The position numbers and the translations under genes are program-made. DNA of 29,444 bases, taken from NCBI GenBank assembly GCA_036502625.1, contig DASXYG010000075.1, positions 1 to 29,444 of the forward strand, given 5' to 3'. The notes beneath the pieces are model-generated. The model worked only from the letters and a program-made list of their open reading frames with translations, was not told the origin of the DNA and did no database searches. Shown here piece after piece: positions 1 to 8,116 of this stretch. Source of the DNA: DASXYG01 sp036502625. Lineage in GTDB: Bacteria > Actinomycetota > Actinomycetes > Streptosporangiales > Streptosporangiaceae. Within the stretch, counting starts at the first letter, position 1, and every line of letters begins with the position of its first letter.

Positions 1-15
1 TCCCGAGCCCACCAT

Positions 16-200
16 CACGTGCGACGCGGCACCTACCCCATACGGGCCGTACGGAGGAGGGCTCTCTTAGCCCGCAGCGGAGGGGAGAGCGACTCCACCC
101 CCTTCGCCCCAGCCTGTGTTCCAACACCACGTGCGGCGCGCCACCCATCCCGTACGTGCCGTGCTGAGGAGGTGGCCCCCGCGGAGAAGGGGAGAGCGGG
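16..200. repeat. Imperfect tandem direct repeat, two copies about 110 bp apart
   Basis: Copy 1 begins at 16 with CACGTGCG and copy 2 at 128 with the same eight bases. The copies align without gaps at an offset of 112 through the GAGGAGG at about 54-60 and 166-172. With a 3-base shift they align again at the GGGGAGAGCG near 82-91 and 189-198. Similarity is clearly above chance but degenerate. No coding role is seen. Confidence 0.55.
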
Positions 201-357
201 CCCCCGCCCGTGGCGTACGGGTCCAGCTCAGATCCGCGCGCCGTACCGGGAGCGTCTGGTGGGGAGGGCGCGCGACCGCGGCTCACCGGGAGCACGGGGA
301 TGGGGGGACGGAGACCGGGTGGCGGTGCGAGATGGGACGGGGGAGGAGGCTGCGGAG

Positions 358-389
358 GCGTGCCTCACCGGGGGCGTGCCTCACCGGGG
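358..389. repeat. Exact 16-bp tandem repeat, two copies
   Basis: GCGTGCCTCACCGGGG occurs at 358-373 and again at 374-389 with no spacer. It is a small local duplication in non-coding sequence. Confidence 0.8.
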
Positions 390-460
390 CCGCGGGATGC
401 GGGCGAGGGAGCGGGTGGGGGCGGGAGATGGGGGTGGCTCCCGTGCGGTGGCGCGGTTCG

Positions 461-1420
461 TTAGAGGTCTTCTGGGGGGTGGTCGGAGACGTCGTCCAGG
501 GCGGCGCTGATCTCTCTGGGGAGGGTTAGGGGCTCGGATTCCAGGACGGTCTGCAACTGCTTCGTAGTACGGGCGCCGACTATGGGGGCCGTTACTCCCG
601 GGCGGTCGCGGACCCACGTCAGGGCTACGGACAGCGGGGAGACGCCTAGGCCGTCGGCGGCCGTGGCTACGGACTCCACTATGGCGCGGGCGCGCTCGGT
701 GAAGTACGGCTCGACGAAGTCGGAGAGGTGCTCGTCGGCGCCGCGGGAGCCGACGGGGATGCCCGTGCGGTACTTGCCCGTGAGGACGCCGCGCCCCAGA
801 GGAGACCAGGCCAGGAAGCCGGTGCCGACGTCGGACGCGGCCGCCAGGAGGCCGTCCTCGGGGGCGCGGGCCAGCAGGGAGTACTCCGCCTGGGTGGACG
901 TGATCGGGGTGCGGCCCGGCCAGGCGCGCTGCCACGTGGCGGCGCGGGCGAGCTGCCACGAGGCGTAGGCCGCGACCCCCGCGTAACGTGCTCTGCCGGT
1001 CGCCACCGCGGTGTCGAGCGCGGCGAGCGTCTCCTCCAGGGGCGTGTCCGGGTCGTACGCGTGGACGTGCCAGATGTCGACGTGGTCCGTGCCGAGGCGG
1101 CGCAGCGAACCGTCGAGGGCGGCCAGCAGGTGGCGGCCGGAGGCGTCGCGGTCGCCGGGGCCGTCGGGCGTCAGCGCGGCCTTGGTGGAGATCACCAGGT
1201 CGGCGCGCGGCACGGCGCGGTCGAGCAGCGCGCCGATCATGCGCTCGCTCTCCCCTCCGGCGTAGACGTCGGCGGTGTCGAGCAGGCTGCCCCCGGCGTC
1301 GGCGAACGCGCTCAGCAGCTCCGCGGCCGCCTCCTCGCCGGTATCGTGCCCCCAGGTCATCGTGCCGAGGCCGATCCGCGAGACGCGCAGGCCGCTGTCG
1401 CCGAGCCGTCTGCTTTCCAT
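461..1420 (-). CDS. Aldo/keto reductase
   Basis: This 319-residue protein is a probable NADPH-dependent cytosolic oxidoreductase of the aldo/keto reductase superfamily, which reduces aldehydes or ketones in a TIM barrel. The N-terminus reads LGDSGLRVSRIGLGTMTWG. The catalytic tetrad is visible as Asp and Tyr in LLDTADVYAGGESE, Lys in LVISTKAAL and His in VDIWHVHAYD. The C-terminal PIVGARTTKQL segment fits the cofactor-binding end of the family. I chose the ATG at 1418-1420 because family members start just before this motif; an in-frame ATG 51 bases upstream adds an unrelated Arg/Cys-rich tail. It is divergent from uppP. The physiological substrate cannot be read from sequence. Confidence 0.93.
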   Translation of the reverse strand: MESRRLGDSGLRVSRIGLGTMTWGHDTGEEAAAELLSAFADAGGSLLDTADVYAGGESERMIGALLDRAVPRADLVISTKAALTPDGPGDRDASGRHLLAALDGSLRRLGTDHVDIWHVHAYDPDTPLEETLAALDTAVATGRARYAGVAAYASWQLARAATWQRAWPGRTPITSTQAEYSLLARAPEDGLLAAASDVGTGFLAWSPLGRGVLTGKYRTGIPVGSRGADEHLSDFVEPYFTERARAIVESVATAADGLGVSPLSVALTWVRDRPGVTAPIVGARTTKQLQTVLESEPLTLPREISAALDDVSDHPPEDL

Positions 1421-1450
1421 GCGGCGGACACTATCGCGCGCGCACCCCGC

Positions 1451-1486
1451 CTGCCGTGCACCGATGCCCATGTCGGCGCACGGCAG
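1451..1486. repeat. Strong inverted repeat between the reductase and uppP
   Basis: CTGCCGTGC at 1451-1459 pairs perfectly with GCACGGCAG at 1478-1486. After one A/C mismatch a further four pairs form, CCGA at 1461-1464 with TCGG at 1473-1476, leaving an 8-base loop. The hairpin lies 31 bases upstream of the reductase start, in the divergent promoter region. It could be an operator or an RNA hairpin in the reductase leader; sequence alone does not decide. Confidence 0.5.
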
Positions 1487-1562
1487 CGGACGTACGCGCA
1501 GGTATCGGTGAACAGTGGGCGAACGGCCGCACGTTCGGTATGCGGCCTCCCCGTACGGCCGC

Positions 1563-1568
1563 TAGCGT
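1563..1568 (+). promoter_or_regulatory. Candidate -10 box for uppP
   Basis: TAGCGT fits the actinobacterial TAnnnT -10 pattern and leaves about 42 bases before the uppP start. The same hexamer precedes the genes at 25959 and 23547. No clear -35 element is seen. The uppP ribosome-binding site GAGGAG lies at about 1600-1605. Confidence 0.35.
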
Positions 1569-1610
1569 GCCCGAGCCCGTATCCCCGCTCGCATCCCGCG
1601 AGGAGAACCA

Positions 1611-2429
<819 letters not shown>

Positions 2430-2432
<3 letters not shown>

Positions 2433-2445
2433 GCGTACGGGCTCA
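2430..2445. terminator. Small hairpin joining two convergent stop codons
   Basis: TGAGC at 2430-2434 pairs with GCTCA at 2441-2445 around a 6-base loop. The left arm contains the uppP stop and the right arm contains the corA stop on the other strand. With only five pairs and no T-tract, termination at this site is only possible. Confidence 0.25.
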
Positions 2446-3456
2446 CAGCCAGCCGCTGCGGCGGAACAGCCGGTACACCAGATAGCACGCGCCGACCATG
2501 ATGACGATGACCAGCGGATAGCTGAACGACCAGTGCAGCTCCGGCATGTGCTCGAAGTTCATGCCGAAGTACCCGGCGATCATCGTGGGGATCGCGGCCA
2601 TGGCCACCCAGGCGGAGATCTTCCGCATGTCCTCGTTCTGCCGGACGCCCACCTGCGTCAGGTGGGCGTTCAGCACGGACGTGACCAGCTCGCTGTAGGA
2701 CTCGATCCGCCCGTTGACGCGCATCGTGTGGTCGGCGACGTCGCGGAAGAACGGCCGTACGGGCTCCGGCACCTGCACGCGGCCGGTGACCAGCCCGCTG
2801 GCCACCGGCACGAGCGGGCCGACGGCGCGCTGGAACTCCAGCACCTCGCGCTTGAGGGAGTAGATCCGCTCGACGAGGTTCACCCGCTGCGGGGAGAAGA
2901 CCTCCACCTCAAGCTCGGTGATGGCGGTCTGCACCTTCTCCGCGATCACCTCGTAGTTGTCGACCACCGCGTCGCACACCGTGTAGACGACCGCGATGGA
3001 GCCCTTCTTCAGGAACTCCTTGTCGGCCTCCGCGCGGCGGCGCACCTCCCTGAGCTGGTTGTGGTCGCCGTGGCGCACGGTGATCACGAAGTCCGCGCCG
3101 ACGAACACCATGATCTCGCCGGTCTCGATCTGCTCGGTGCCGTCGGCCCACGTCAGCGTCTTGAGGACGAGGAACGAGACGTCGCCGTAGCGTTCCAGCT
3201 TGGGCCGCTGGTGCGCCTCGACGGCGTCCTCGATGGCCAGGGGGTGCAGCCCGAGCTCGTCGGATACCTGCGCGAACTCCGCCTCGGTGGGGGAGTGCAG
3301 GCCGATCCACAAGAAGGCGCCGTCGCCGGCCTCGCGGTGTCTGTCCAGGGCGTCGCTGATGTCGCCGTCGACGTTCTCCCGCTCACCGTCGGTGTAGATG
3401 GCGCAGTCCACGATCATGCCGCCATTGTCCATGCACGCGATGGTCACCGCGGACAT
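2443..3456 (-). CDS. corA: CorA-family magnesium/cobalt transporter
   Basis: This 337-residue protein is a divalent cation channel of the CorA family (Mg2+, possibly Co2+) in the plasma membrane. A long soluble, largely helical N-terminal region is followed by two C-terminal transmembrane helices. The signature GMN motif lies at residues 298-300 (GYFGMNFEHMPEL), between MAAIPTMIAGYF and the last hydrophobic segment, and the protein ends RLFRRSGWL as in the family. The ATG at 3454-3456 gives the longest form. An ATG at 3415-3417 (MIVDCAIY) is an alternative, and neither has a strong ribosome-binding site. It converges with uppP and is divergent from the phosphomutase gene. It appears inserted into an otherwise conserved gene block. 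Confidence 0.95.
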   Translation of the reverse strand: MSAVTIACMDNGGMIVDCAIYTDGERENVDGDISDALDRHREAGDGAFLWIGLHSPTEAEFAQVSDELGLHPLAIEDAVEAHQRPKLERYGDVSFLVLKTLTWADGTEQIETGEIMVFVGADFVITVRHGDHNQLREVRRRAEADKEFLKKGSIAVVYTVCDAVVDNYEVIAEKVQTAITELEVEVFSPQRVNLVERIYSLKREVLEFQRAVGPLVPVASGLVTGRVQVPEPVRPFFRDVADHTMRVNGRIESYSELVTSVLNAHLTQVGVRQNEDMRKISAWVAMAAIPTMIAGYFGMNFEHMPELHWSFSYPLVIVIMVGACYLVYRLFRRSGWL

Positions 3457-3466
3457 TCACGGCACG

Positions 3467-3472
3467 TAGGGT
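3467..3472 (+). promoter_or_regulatory. Candidate -10 box of a leaderless promoter
   Basis: TAGGGT is followed by exactly 7 bases and then GTG at 3480. The same box-to-start spacing occurs before the genes at 4274 and 8117. This suggests transcription begins at the start codon and argues against the in-frame GTG at 3471, which overlaps the box. Confidence 0.5.
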
Positions 3473-3479
3473 GCGGAAC

Positions 3480-4217
3480 GTGAGCACCGTACTTCTCGTA
3501 CGCCACGGCCTGACCGCCAAGACCGGCCCCGTCCTGACCGGCCGCACCCCCGGCGTCCACCTGGACGACCGGGGCACGGCGCAGGCCGCCGAGCTGGCGA
3601 AGCGGCTGGCCCCGGTGCCGCTGACGGCGTGCGTGTCCAGCCCGCTCGAACGCTGCCAGGAGACCGCGGCGGCGATCGCGGCCGGCCGCGACGGCTTGGG
3701 CGTGCGCACCGAGGAGCGGCTGATCGAGTGCGGCTACGGCGACTGGACGGGCCAGCGGCTGGAGAAGCTCGCGAAGGAGCCGCTGTGGCGGGTCGTGCAG
3801 AACCACCCGAGCGCCGCGGTGTTCCCCGGCACTGACGGCGAGGCGCTCGCCGACGTCCAGCGCCGCGCGGTGGCCGCGGTGCGCCACTGGAACGCGGTCC
3901 TCGGCCCGGACGCCACGTACGTCGCCTGCTCGCACGGCGACGTGATCAAGGCGGTCGTCGCGGACGCCCTCGGCCTGCACCTCGACCAGTTCCAGCGCAT
4001 CCAGATCGACCCGTGCTCGCTGACCGTCATCCGCTACTCCGAGCTGCGCCCGTTCGTGGTCCGCGTCAACGACCCCGGCGACGTCACGGGCCTCGTGCCG
4101 AAGCCGAAGGCGGCGCCGCCGCGGCGCAAGGGCCTGCGCGGCCTGTTCGCCCGTCCGCGTACGGCGTCCGGCGCGGACGGCGGGTCGGACGCCCCGGTCG
4201 GCGGCGGCTCGGGCTGA
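3480..4217 (+). CDS. Histidine-phosphatase family protein, putative phosphomutase (MSMEG_4193 type)
   Basis: This cytosolic protein of 245 residues belongs to the histidine phosphatase (phosphoglycerate mutase-like) superfamily. It matches the actinobacterial group I know as the MSMEG_4193 putative phosphomutase. The phospho-acceptor motif LVRHG is near the N-terminus. The conserved Glu lies in RLIECGYGDWTG, and the second catalytic His in CSHGDVIKAV. The last 45 or so residues are a Pro/Arg/Gly-rich tail beyond the catalytic domain. I chose GTG 3480 over GTG 3471 because of the upstream TAGGGT box. It is first of the conserved trio with the DUF3090 and SCO1664-type genes. The natural substrate is not known. 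Confidence 0.93.
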   Translation: MSTVLLVRHGLTAKTGPVLTGRTPGVHLDDRGTAQAAELAKRLAPVPLTACVSSPLERCQETAAAIAAGRDGLGVRTEERLIECGYGDWTGQRLEKLAKEPLWRVVQNHPSAAVFPGTDGEALADVQRRAVAAVRHWNAVLGPDATYVACSHGDVIKAVVADALGLHLDQFQRIQIDPCSLTVIRYSELRPFVVRVNDPGDVTGLVPKPKAAPPRRKGLRGLFARPRTASGADGGSDAPVGGGSG

Positions 4218-4260
4218 TCCCATCTGGTGCCGCGCCGGGCGGCGTGCCGCGGTGATGCCA

Positions 4261-4266
4261 TAGGGT
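4261..4266 (+). promoter_or_regulatory. Candidate -10 box of a leaderless promoter
   Basis: TAGGGT is followed by 7 bases and then the ATG at 4274. No ribosome-binding site lies between, so the transcript is probably leaderless. No recognisable -35 element was found. Confidence 0.5.
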
Positions 4267-4273
4267 CGTCGGT

Positions 4274-4861
4274 ATGCCGGTCTATTCCTACGACCAGCCC
4301 GAGCGCTTCGTCGCGGGGGTGGTGGGGCAGCCGGGCGACCGGGCGTTCTACCTCCAGGCCCGCGGCGCCGGACGGCTGACCAGTGTCGCCTGCGAGAAGG
4401 TGCAGGTCGCCGCGCTCGCCGAGCGGCTGGACGAGCTCCTCGACGAGGTGCTGCGCCGCGGCAGCGGCCAGGTGCCCGCGGTGACCCCCGCCGACCTGCG
4501 CGACGACGACCCGCTCGAGCAGCCCATCATGGCCGACTTCCGGGCCGGCACGATCGCCCTCGCGTGGGACTCCGAGGGCGAGGTCGTGGTGATCGAGTGC
4601 GAGTCCGCCGAAGCCGAGACCGACCCGGAGTCGCTGGACGAACCCGGTTCGGCCGACGACGACCGGCTGCTGTCGGAGACCGGCGACGCCGACGTCCTGC
4701 GCGTCCGCATCGGCCCGGCGGCCGCGCGCGCGTTCGCCGAGCGTGCGCTGAAGCTCGTCGCCGCGGGCCGCCCGCCGTGCCCGCTGTGCGGCCTGCCGCT
4801 GGACTCCGACGGCCACGTCTGCCCGCGGCAGAACGGCTACCGCGGCGGGGCGTCGGCATGA
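4274..4861 (+). CDS. DUF3090 family protein
   Basis: This 195-residue protein belongs to the Actinobacteria-specific DUF3090 family, part of a trio with the flanking phosphomutase and kinase-like genes. The family is of unknown function. The N-terminus reads YDQPERFVAGVVGQPGDRAFYLQARG, typical of the group. A strongly acidic stretch occupies the middle (about residues 110-140). The C-terminus carries a short cysteine cluster, CPLC at 169-172 and Cys183 in GHVCPRQNGYRGG, which probably binds zinc. It is preceded by a TAGGGT box 7 bases before the ATG and followed 46 bases later by the SCO1664-type gene, so these probably form an operon. Confidence 0.93.
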   Translation: MPVYSYDQPERFVAGVVGQPGDRAFYLQARGAGRLTSVACEKVQVAALAERLDELLDEVLRRGSGQVPAVTPADLRDDDPLEQPIMADFRAGTIALAWDSEGEVVVIECESAEAETDPESLDEPGSADDDRLLSETGDADVLRVRIGPAAARAFAERALKLVAAGRPPCPLCGLPLDSDGHVCPRQNGYRGGASA

Positions 4862-4907
4862 CCGCCCGACCGCCGCTGGGGGCCGCCGTCGCGGGAGCCG
4901 CACACGG

Positions 4908-5651
4908 ATGACCGACGCACCCCGGCCCGCACCGGCGCTCGACGAGCCGAGCGCGCTCGAACTGCTGCGCAACGGCGAGTTCACGGTCGAGGGCCGGCTG
5001 GTCGACGCGTCCAACGTGACGCTCTACTGCGACATGTCGCTCGACGGCGTCAGCGCCCACTGCGTCTACAAGCCCGTCGCGGGTGAGCGCCCCCTGTGGG
5101 ACTTCCCCGACGGCACGCTGGCCGGCCGCGAGGTCGCCGCGTACACCGTGTCGCGCGCGGCGGGCTGGCACGTCGTGCCGCCCACGGTCTACCGCGACGG
5201 CCCGTTCGGTCCCGGCATGGTGCAGTTGTGGGTCGACGCCGACCCCGAGACCGACCTCCTGGAGCTCGCGCAGGGCCGCGGCGACCCGGGCCTGCGCCGC
5301 ATGGCGGTGTTCGACGCCGTGGTGAACAACGCCGACCGCAAGATCGGCCACCTCCTGCCGCTGCCCGAGGGCCACCTGTACGGCTGCGACCACGGCGTCT
5401 GCTTCTCCACGGAGTACAAACTGCGCACGGTCCTGTGGCAGTGGCGCGGCGAGCCCCTGCCGGACGACTCGGTCGAGGCGCTGCGCCGGCTGTCCACCGA
5501 CCTCAACGGCAAGCTGGCCCGCGACCTCCGCGGCCGCATCACCCGCGAGGAGATCGCCGCGACGGCGTCCCGCGTGACGATGCTCCTCGACCACCGCATC
5601 CACCCGTTCCCACCGGAGGACTGGCCCGCCGTCCCGTGGCCGCCGTACTGA
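4908..5651 (+). CDS. SCO1664 family protein, phosphatidylinositol-kinase-like
   Basis: This 247-residue protein belongs to the SCO1664 family, which is distantly related to the phosphatidylinositol 3/4-kinase fold and uncharacterised. Kinase-like features can be read directly. Lys55 in YKPVAGERPLWDFP and Glu75 in AGREVAAY are probable nucleotide-binding residues. FDAVVNNADRK at 135-145 resembles a catalytic loop, and CDHG at 160-163 resembles a metal-binding DxG motif. The ATG at 4908 follows GGGAG at about 4893-4897. It completes the trio with the two upstream genes. In Streptomyces coelicolor, as I recall, SCO1664 is next to mshC (SCO1663), whereas here two genes intervene. The substrate is unknown. 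Confidence 0.92.
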   Translation: MTDAPRPAPALDEPSALELLRNGEFTVEGRLVDASNVTLYCDMSLDGVSAHCVYKPVAGERPLWDFPDGTLAGREVAAYTVSRAAGWHVVPPTVYRDGPFGPGMVQLWVDADPETDLLELAQGRGDPGLRRMAVFDAVVNNADRKIGHLLPLPEGHLYGCDHGVCFSTEYKLRTVLWQWRGEPLPDDSVEALRRLSTDLNGKLARDLRGRITREEIAATASRVTMLLDHRIHPFPPEDWPAVPWPPY

Positions 5652-5715
5652 CCCACCCCGCCGCCCGTGCCGTACGGCCTGAGGGCGATCATTGGGACCG
5701 ACGGAGGTGGGGCGC

Positions 5716-6480
5716 GTGTGCACTCTGGTGATCGACTACCGGCCCGGGGCGCGGGTGCCGTTGCTGATGGCGGCCGTGCGGGACGAGTTCACCGATCGCG
5801 ACTGGGCGCCGCCCGCGCCGCACTGGCCGGACCACCCGCGGCTCATCGGCGGCCGTGACCTGCGCGCCGGGGGCACCTGGCTGGCCGTCGACCCGGAGAC
5901 GCGGCGGGCGGGCTGCGTGCTGAACGGCCGGGGGCGCATGGCGGACGCGGACGTACGGCGCTCGCGCGGCGTGCTGCCGCTGCTCGCCGCCACCGGCGGC
6001 CTCGACGACCTCGACCCCGCGCCGTACGACCCGTTCCACCTGGTCAGCGCCGCCATCGGCGACACCGCGACGATCGAGATGCTGAGCTGGAACGGCCGTA
6101 CGGCCACCCGCAGAACCATCGGCCCCGGCACGCACGTGGTCGTCAACACCGGCCTCGACCCGGACGAGCCCCGCGCGGCGCGGTTCGGCCCGCTGTTCGC
6201 CGCCGCGCCGCGCCCGGACCCGCGCCCGTCCGAGACCACCGAGGCCGCGTGGAAGCCGTGGCTGTCGCTCGTCGAGGGCGACGGGCTGCCGCTGGACGAC
6301 CCGTCCGCGCTGATCGTCCGCCGCGTGCTCGGCCCCGGCCACCCGACCGTGCCGGCCGCCGTCGGCAAGGTGTACGGCTCGACGTCCGTGACGCTGCTCG
6401 CCCTGCGGCCCGACGGCGTACGGTACGACTTCTGCGCCGACCCGGCGCGCCCCGCCTGGACGCCGGTCCTCCGCGGCTGA
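5716..6480 (+). CDS. NRDE (TANGO2-like) family protein
   Basis: This 254-residue protein belongs to the NRDE family, related to eukaryotic TANGO2. The group is suggested to carry an Ntn-hydrolase-like fold with Cys2 exposed after methionine removal. I chose GTG 5716 because it gives the family's MC start (MCTLVIDYRPG) and follows GGAGG at 5703-5707; the upstream in-frame GTG adds seven unrelated residues. A weakly matching N-x-D/R-E region occurs as RDLRAGGTWLAVDPETRRAGCVLNGRG, typical of the family's GGTWLA block. Its precise reaction is not established. It lies between the conserved trio and mshC together with the ligase gene that follows. Confidence 0.88.
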   Translation: MCTLVIDYRPGARVPLLMAAVRDEFTDRDWAPPAPHWPDHPRLIGGRDLRAGGTWLAVDPETRRAGCVLNGRGRMADADVRRSRGVLPLLAATGGLDDLDPAPYDPFHLVSAAIGDTATIEMLSWNGRTATRRTIGPGTHVVVNTGLDPDEPRAARFGPLFAAAPRPDPRPSETTEAAWKPWLSLVEGDGLPLDDPSALIVRRVLGPGHPTVPAAVGKVYGSTSVTLLALRPDGVRYDFCADPARPAWTPVLRG

Positions 6481-6559
6481 CCGCGGCCGCCCTTGTGGGC
6501 CGAATGCGATTCTGGTTTTGTGCTGGGGCGAGAGCGCCGCGCTTCCAGGAGGTCCGCCC

Positions 6560-8080
6560 ATGGCCGTGTCCACCGCGGAGAACGCCGCCGCGCGCCCCGA
6601 CGAGCCCGGCCTCAGCGACGCGCGGACCGAGCTGACCTGGCGCGAGGTCGACGACCTGCTGAACCGCGCGGTCAACGCGCTGCTGGCGATGGACCTCGGC
6701 GCGGACCGGCGGGTCGCGGTCTACGCGGAGAACTCCGCCGAGACGGCCATCGCGCACATCGCGGCCATCCTCGCCGGCGCCAGCGCCGTCCCCGTCAACT
6801 TCCACCTCCGCGCGGAGGAGGCGGCGTACATCATCGCGGACGCCGACTGCCGCCTGGTGCTCACCGGCCCGGAGAACGCCGAGCGCGCGGTGGCCGCCGC
6901 CGGTCCCGGTGTGCCGGTCGTCGCGTGGCGGGCACCGGACGCCCCGCCGTCCGTACGGTCCTGGGCCGGCCTCCTGGCCGCCGCCCCCGCCACGGAGCCG
7001 CCGACCGACCGCCGCCCGCTGCCGAACCTGCTCTACACCTCGGGCACGACCGGCCGCCCGAAGGGCACCGAGCTGCCGCCGGACATGTTCGCCGCGGGCG
7101 CCGACGTCGCCGAGTACGTACGGAACCTCAAGCAGAACCCGCTCGCCGTGATCGGCCCGCACCTGGTGGTGGCGCCGATGTACCACACGGGCCCGCTCTC
7201 GGGGGTGCGCGCGCTGGCCGCGGGCACGGCGCTGGTGGTCATGGACGGGTTCGACGCGGAGGGCGTGCTCGCCAACGTCCAGCGGTACCGCGCCGCCGCG
7301 AGCGTCATGGTGCCCACCCACTTCGGCCGGCTCCTGGCGCTGCCGGAGGAGGTGCGCGCCCGCTACGACACGTCCAGCCTGCTGCTCGTCGCGCACACCG
7401 GCTCGATGTGCCCGCCGGACGTCAAACGGGCCATGATCGACTGGCTCGGCCCGGTGATCGTCGAGTCGTACGGCGCCACCGAGGCGGGCGTGCTCACCAC
7501 GATCGACTCCCACGACTGGCTCGCCCACCCCGGTTCCGTCGGCCGGCCCAACCCGCGGTTCGAGGCGGTCGTGGTCGACGACGACGGCCGGCCGGTGCCG
7601 CCCGGCACCGAGGGCCGGCTGTACTTCCGCGACCTGCTCGGCCGCGGCATCGTCTACCATCACGCGCCGGAGAAGTCCGCCGCCGCGCACCTGGAGCCGG
7701 GCGTGCTCACCGCGGGCGAGGTCGGCTACGTCGACGACGACGGCTACGTCTACATCACCGACCGCGTCTCGGACATGGTGGTCACCGGCGGCGTCAACGT
7801 GTACCCGGCGGAGGCGGAGATGGTGCTGCGCGCCCACCCGCGCGTCAGCGACGCCGCCTGCGTCGGCGTGCCGAACGCGGACCTCGGCGAGGAACTGCGG
7901 GCGCTGGTCGTCCCGGCCGGCGCGGAGCTGACCGCGGACGAGCTGCTGGAGTTCTGCGCGGCGCGGCTCACGCGGTACAAGTGCCCGCGCGGCGTCGACT
8001 TCGTGGCGGCGCTGCCCCGCAACGCCCTCGGCAAGCTGAACAAGCGGGACCTCCGCGCCCCGTACTGGGCGGACCGGTGA
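6560..8080 (+). CDS. AMP-forming acyl-CoA synthetase/ligase
   Basis: This 506-residue protein is an ANL-superfamily enzyme that activates a carboxylic acid as acyl-AMP and transfers it to CoA or a carrier. The ATP-binding P-loop is YTSGTTGRPKG at 159-169. The A5 motif ESYGATE is at 302-308, the hinge block DRVSDMVVTGGVNVYPAE lies near 415-432, and the C-terminal catalytic Lys492 is in ALGKLNKR. ATG 6560 follows AGGAGG at 6547-6552 and fits the family better than the in-frame ATG at 6518. It follows the NRDE gene by about 80 bases. Fatty or aromatic acids are both possible substrates. It may feed lipid or secondary metabolism; nothing nearby settles this. Confidence 0.93.
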   Translation: MAVSTAENAAARPDEPGLSDARTELTWREVDDLLNRAVNALLAMDLGADRRVAVYAENSAETAIAHIAAILAGASAVPVNFHLRAEEAAYIIADADCRLVLTGPENAERAVAAAGPGVPVVAWRAPDAPPSVRSWAGLLAAAPATEPPTDRRPLPNLLYTSGTTGRPKGTELPPDMFAAGADVAEYVRNLKQNPLAVIGPHLVVAPMYHTGPLSGVRALAAGTALVVMDGFDAEGVLANVQRYRAAASVMVPTHFGRLLALPEEVRARYDTSSLLLVAHTGSMCPPDVKRAMIDWLGPVIVESYGATEAGVLTTIDSHDWLAHPGSVGRPNPRFEAVVVDDDGRPVPPGTEGRLYFRDLLGRGIVYHHAPEKSAAAHLEPGVLTAGEVGYVDDDGYVYITDRVSDMVVTGGVNVYPAEAEMVLRAHPRVSDAACVGVPNADLGEELRALVVPAGAELTADELLEFCAARLTRYKCPRGVDFVAALPRNALGKLNKRDLRAPYWADR

Positions 8081-8103
8081 ACCAGGGCGATTTCGGGTCC
8101 ATA

Positions 8104-8109
8104 TAGGCT
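8104..8109 (+). promoter_or_regulatory. Candidate -10 box of a leaderless mshC promoter
   Basis: TAGGCT is followed by exactly 7 bases and then the mshC ATG at 8117, matching the spacing seen at 3480 and 4274. No ribosome-binding site is present. No -35 element is obvious. Confidence 0.5.
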
Positions 8110-8116
8110 GCGTCTT

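Larger units (their letters stand above)
1..460. other. Gene-free, repeat-bearing intergenic stretch
   Basis: I see no convincing gene in these 460 bases. Several frames stay open, but their translations are runs of Arg, Gly, Ala and Pro typical of random GC-rich sequence, with no ribosome-binding site. The stretch lies downstream of the aldo/keto reductase stop codon on the minus strand and carries two direct repeats, listed separately. It also holds three copies of CGTACG within its first 220 bases. Confidence 0.6.
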
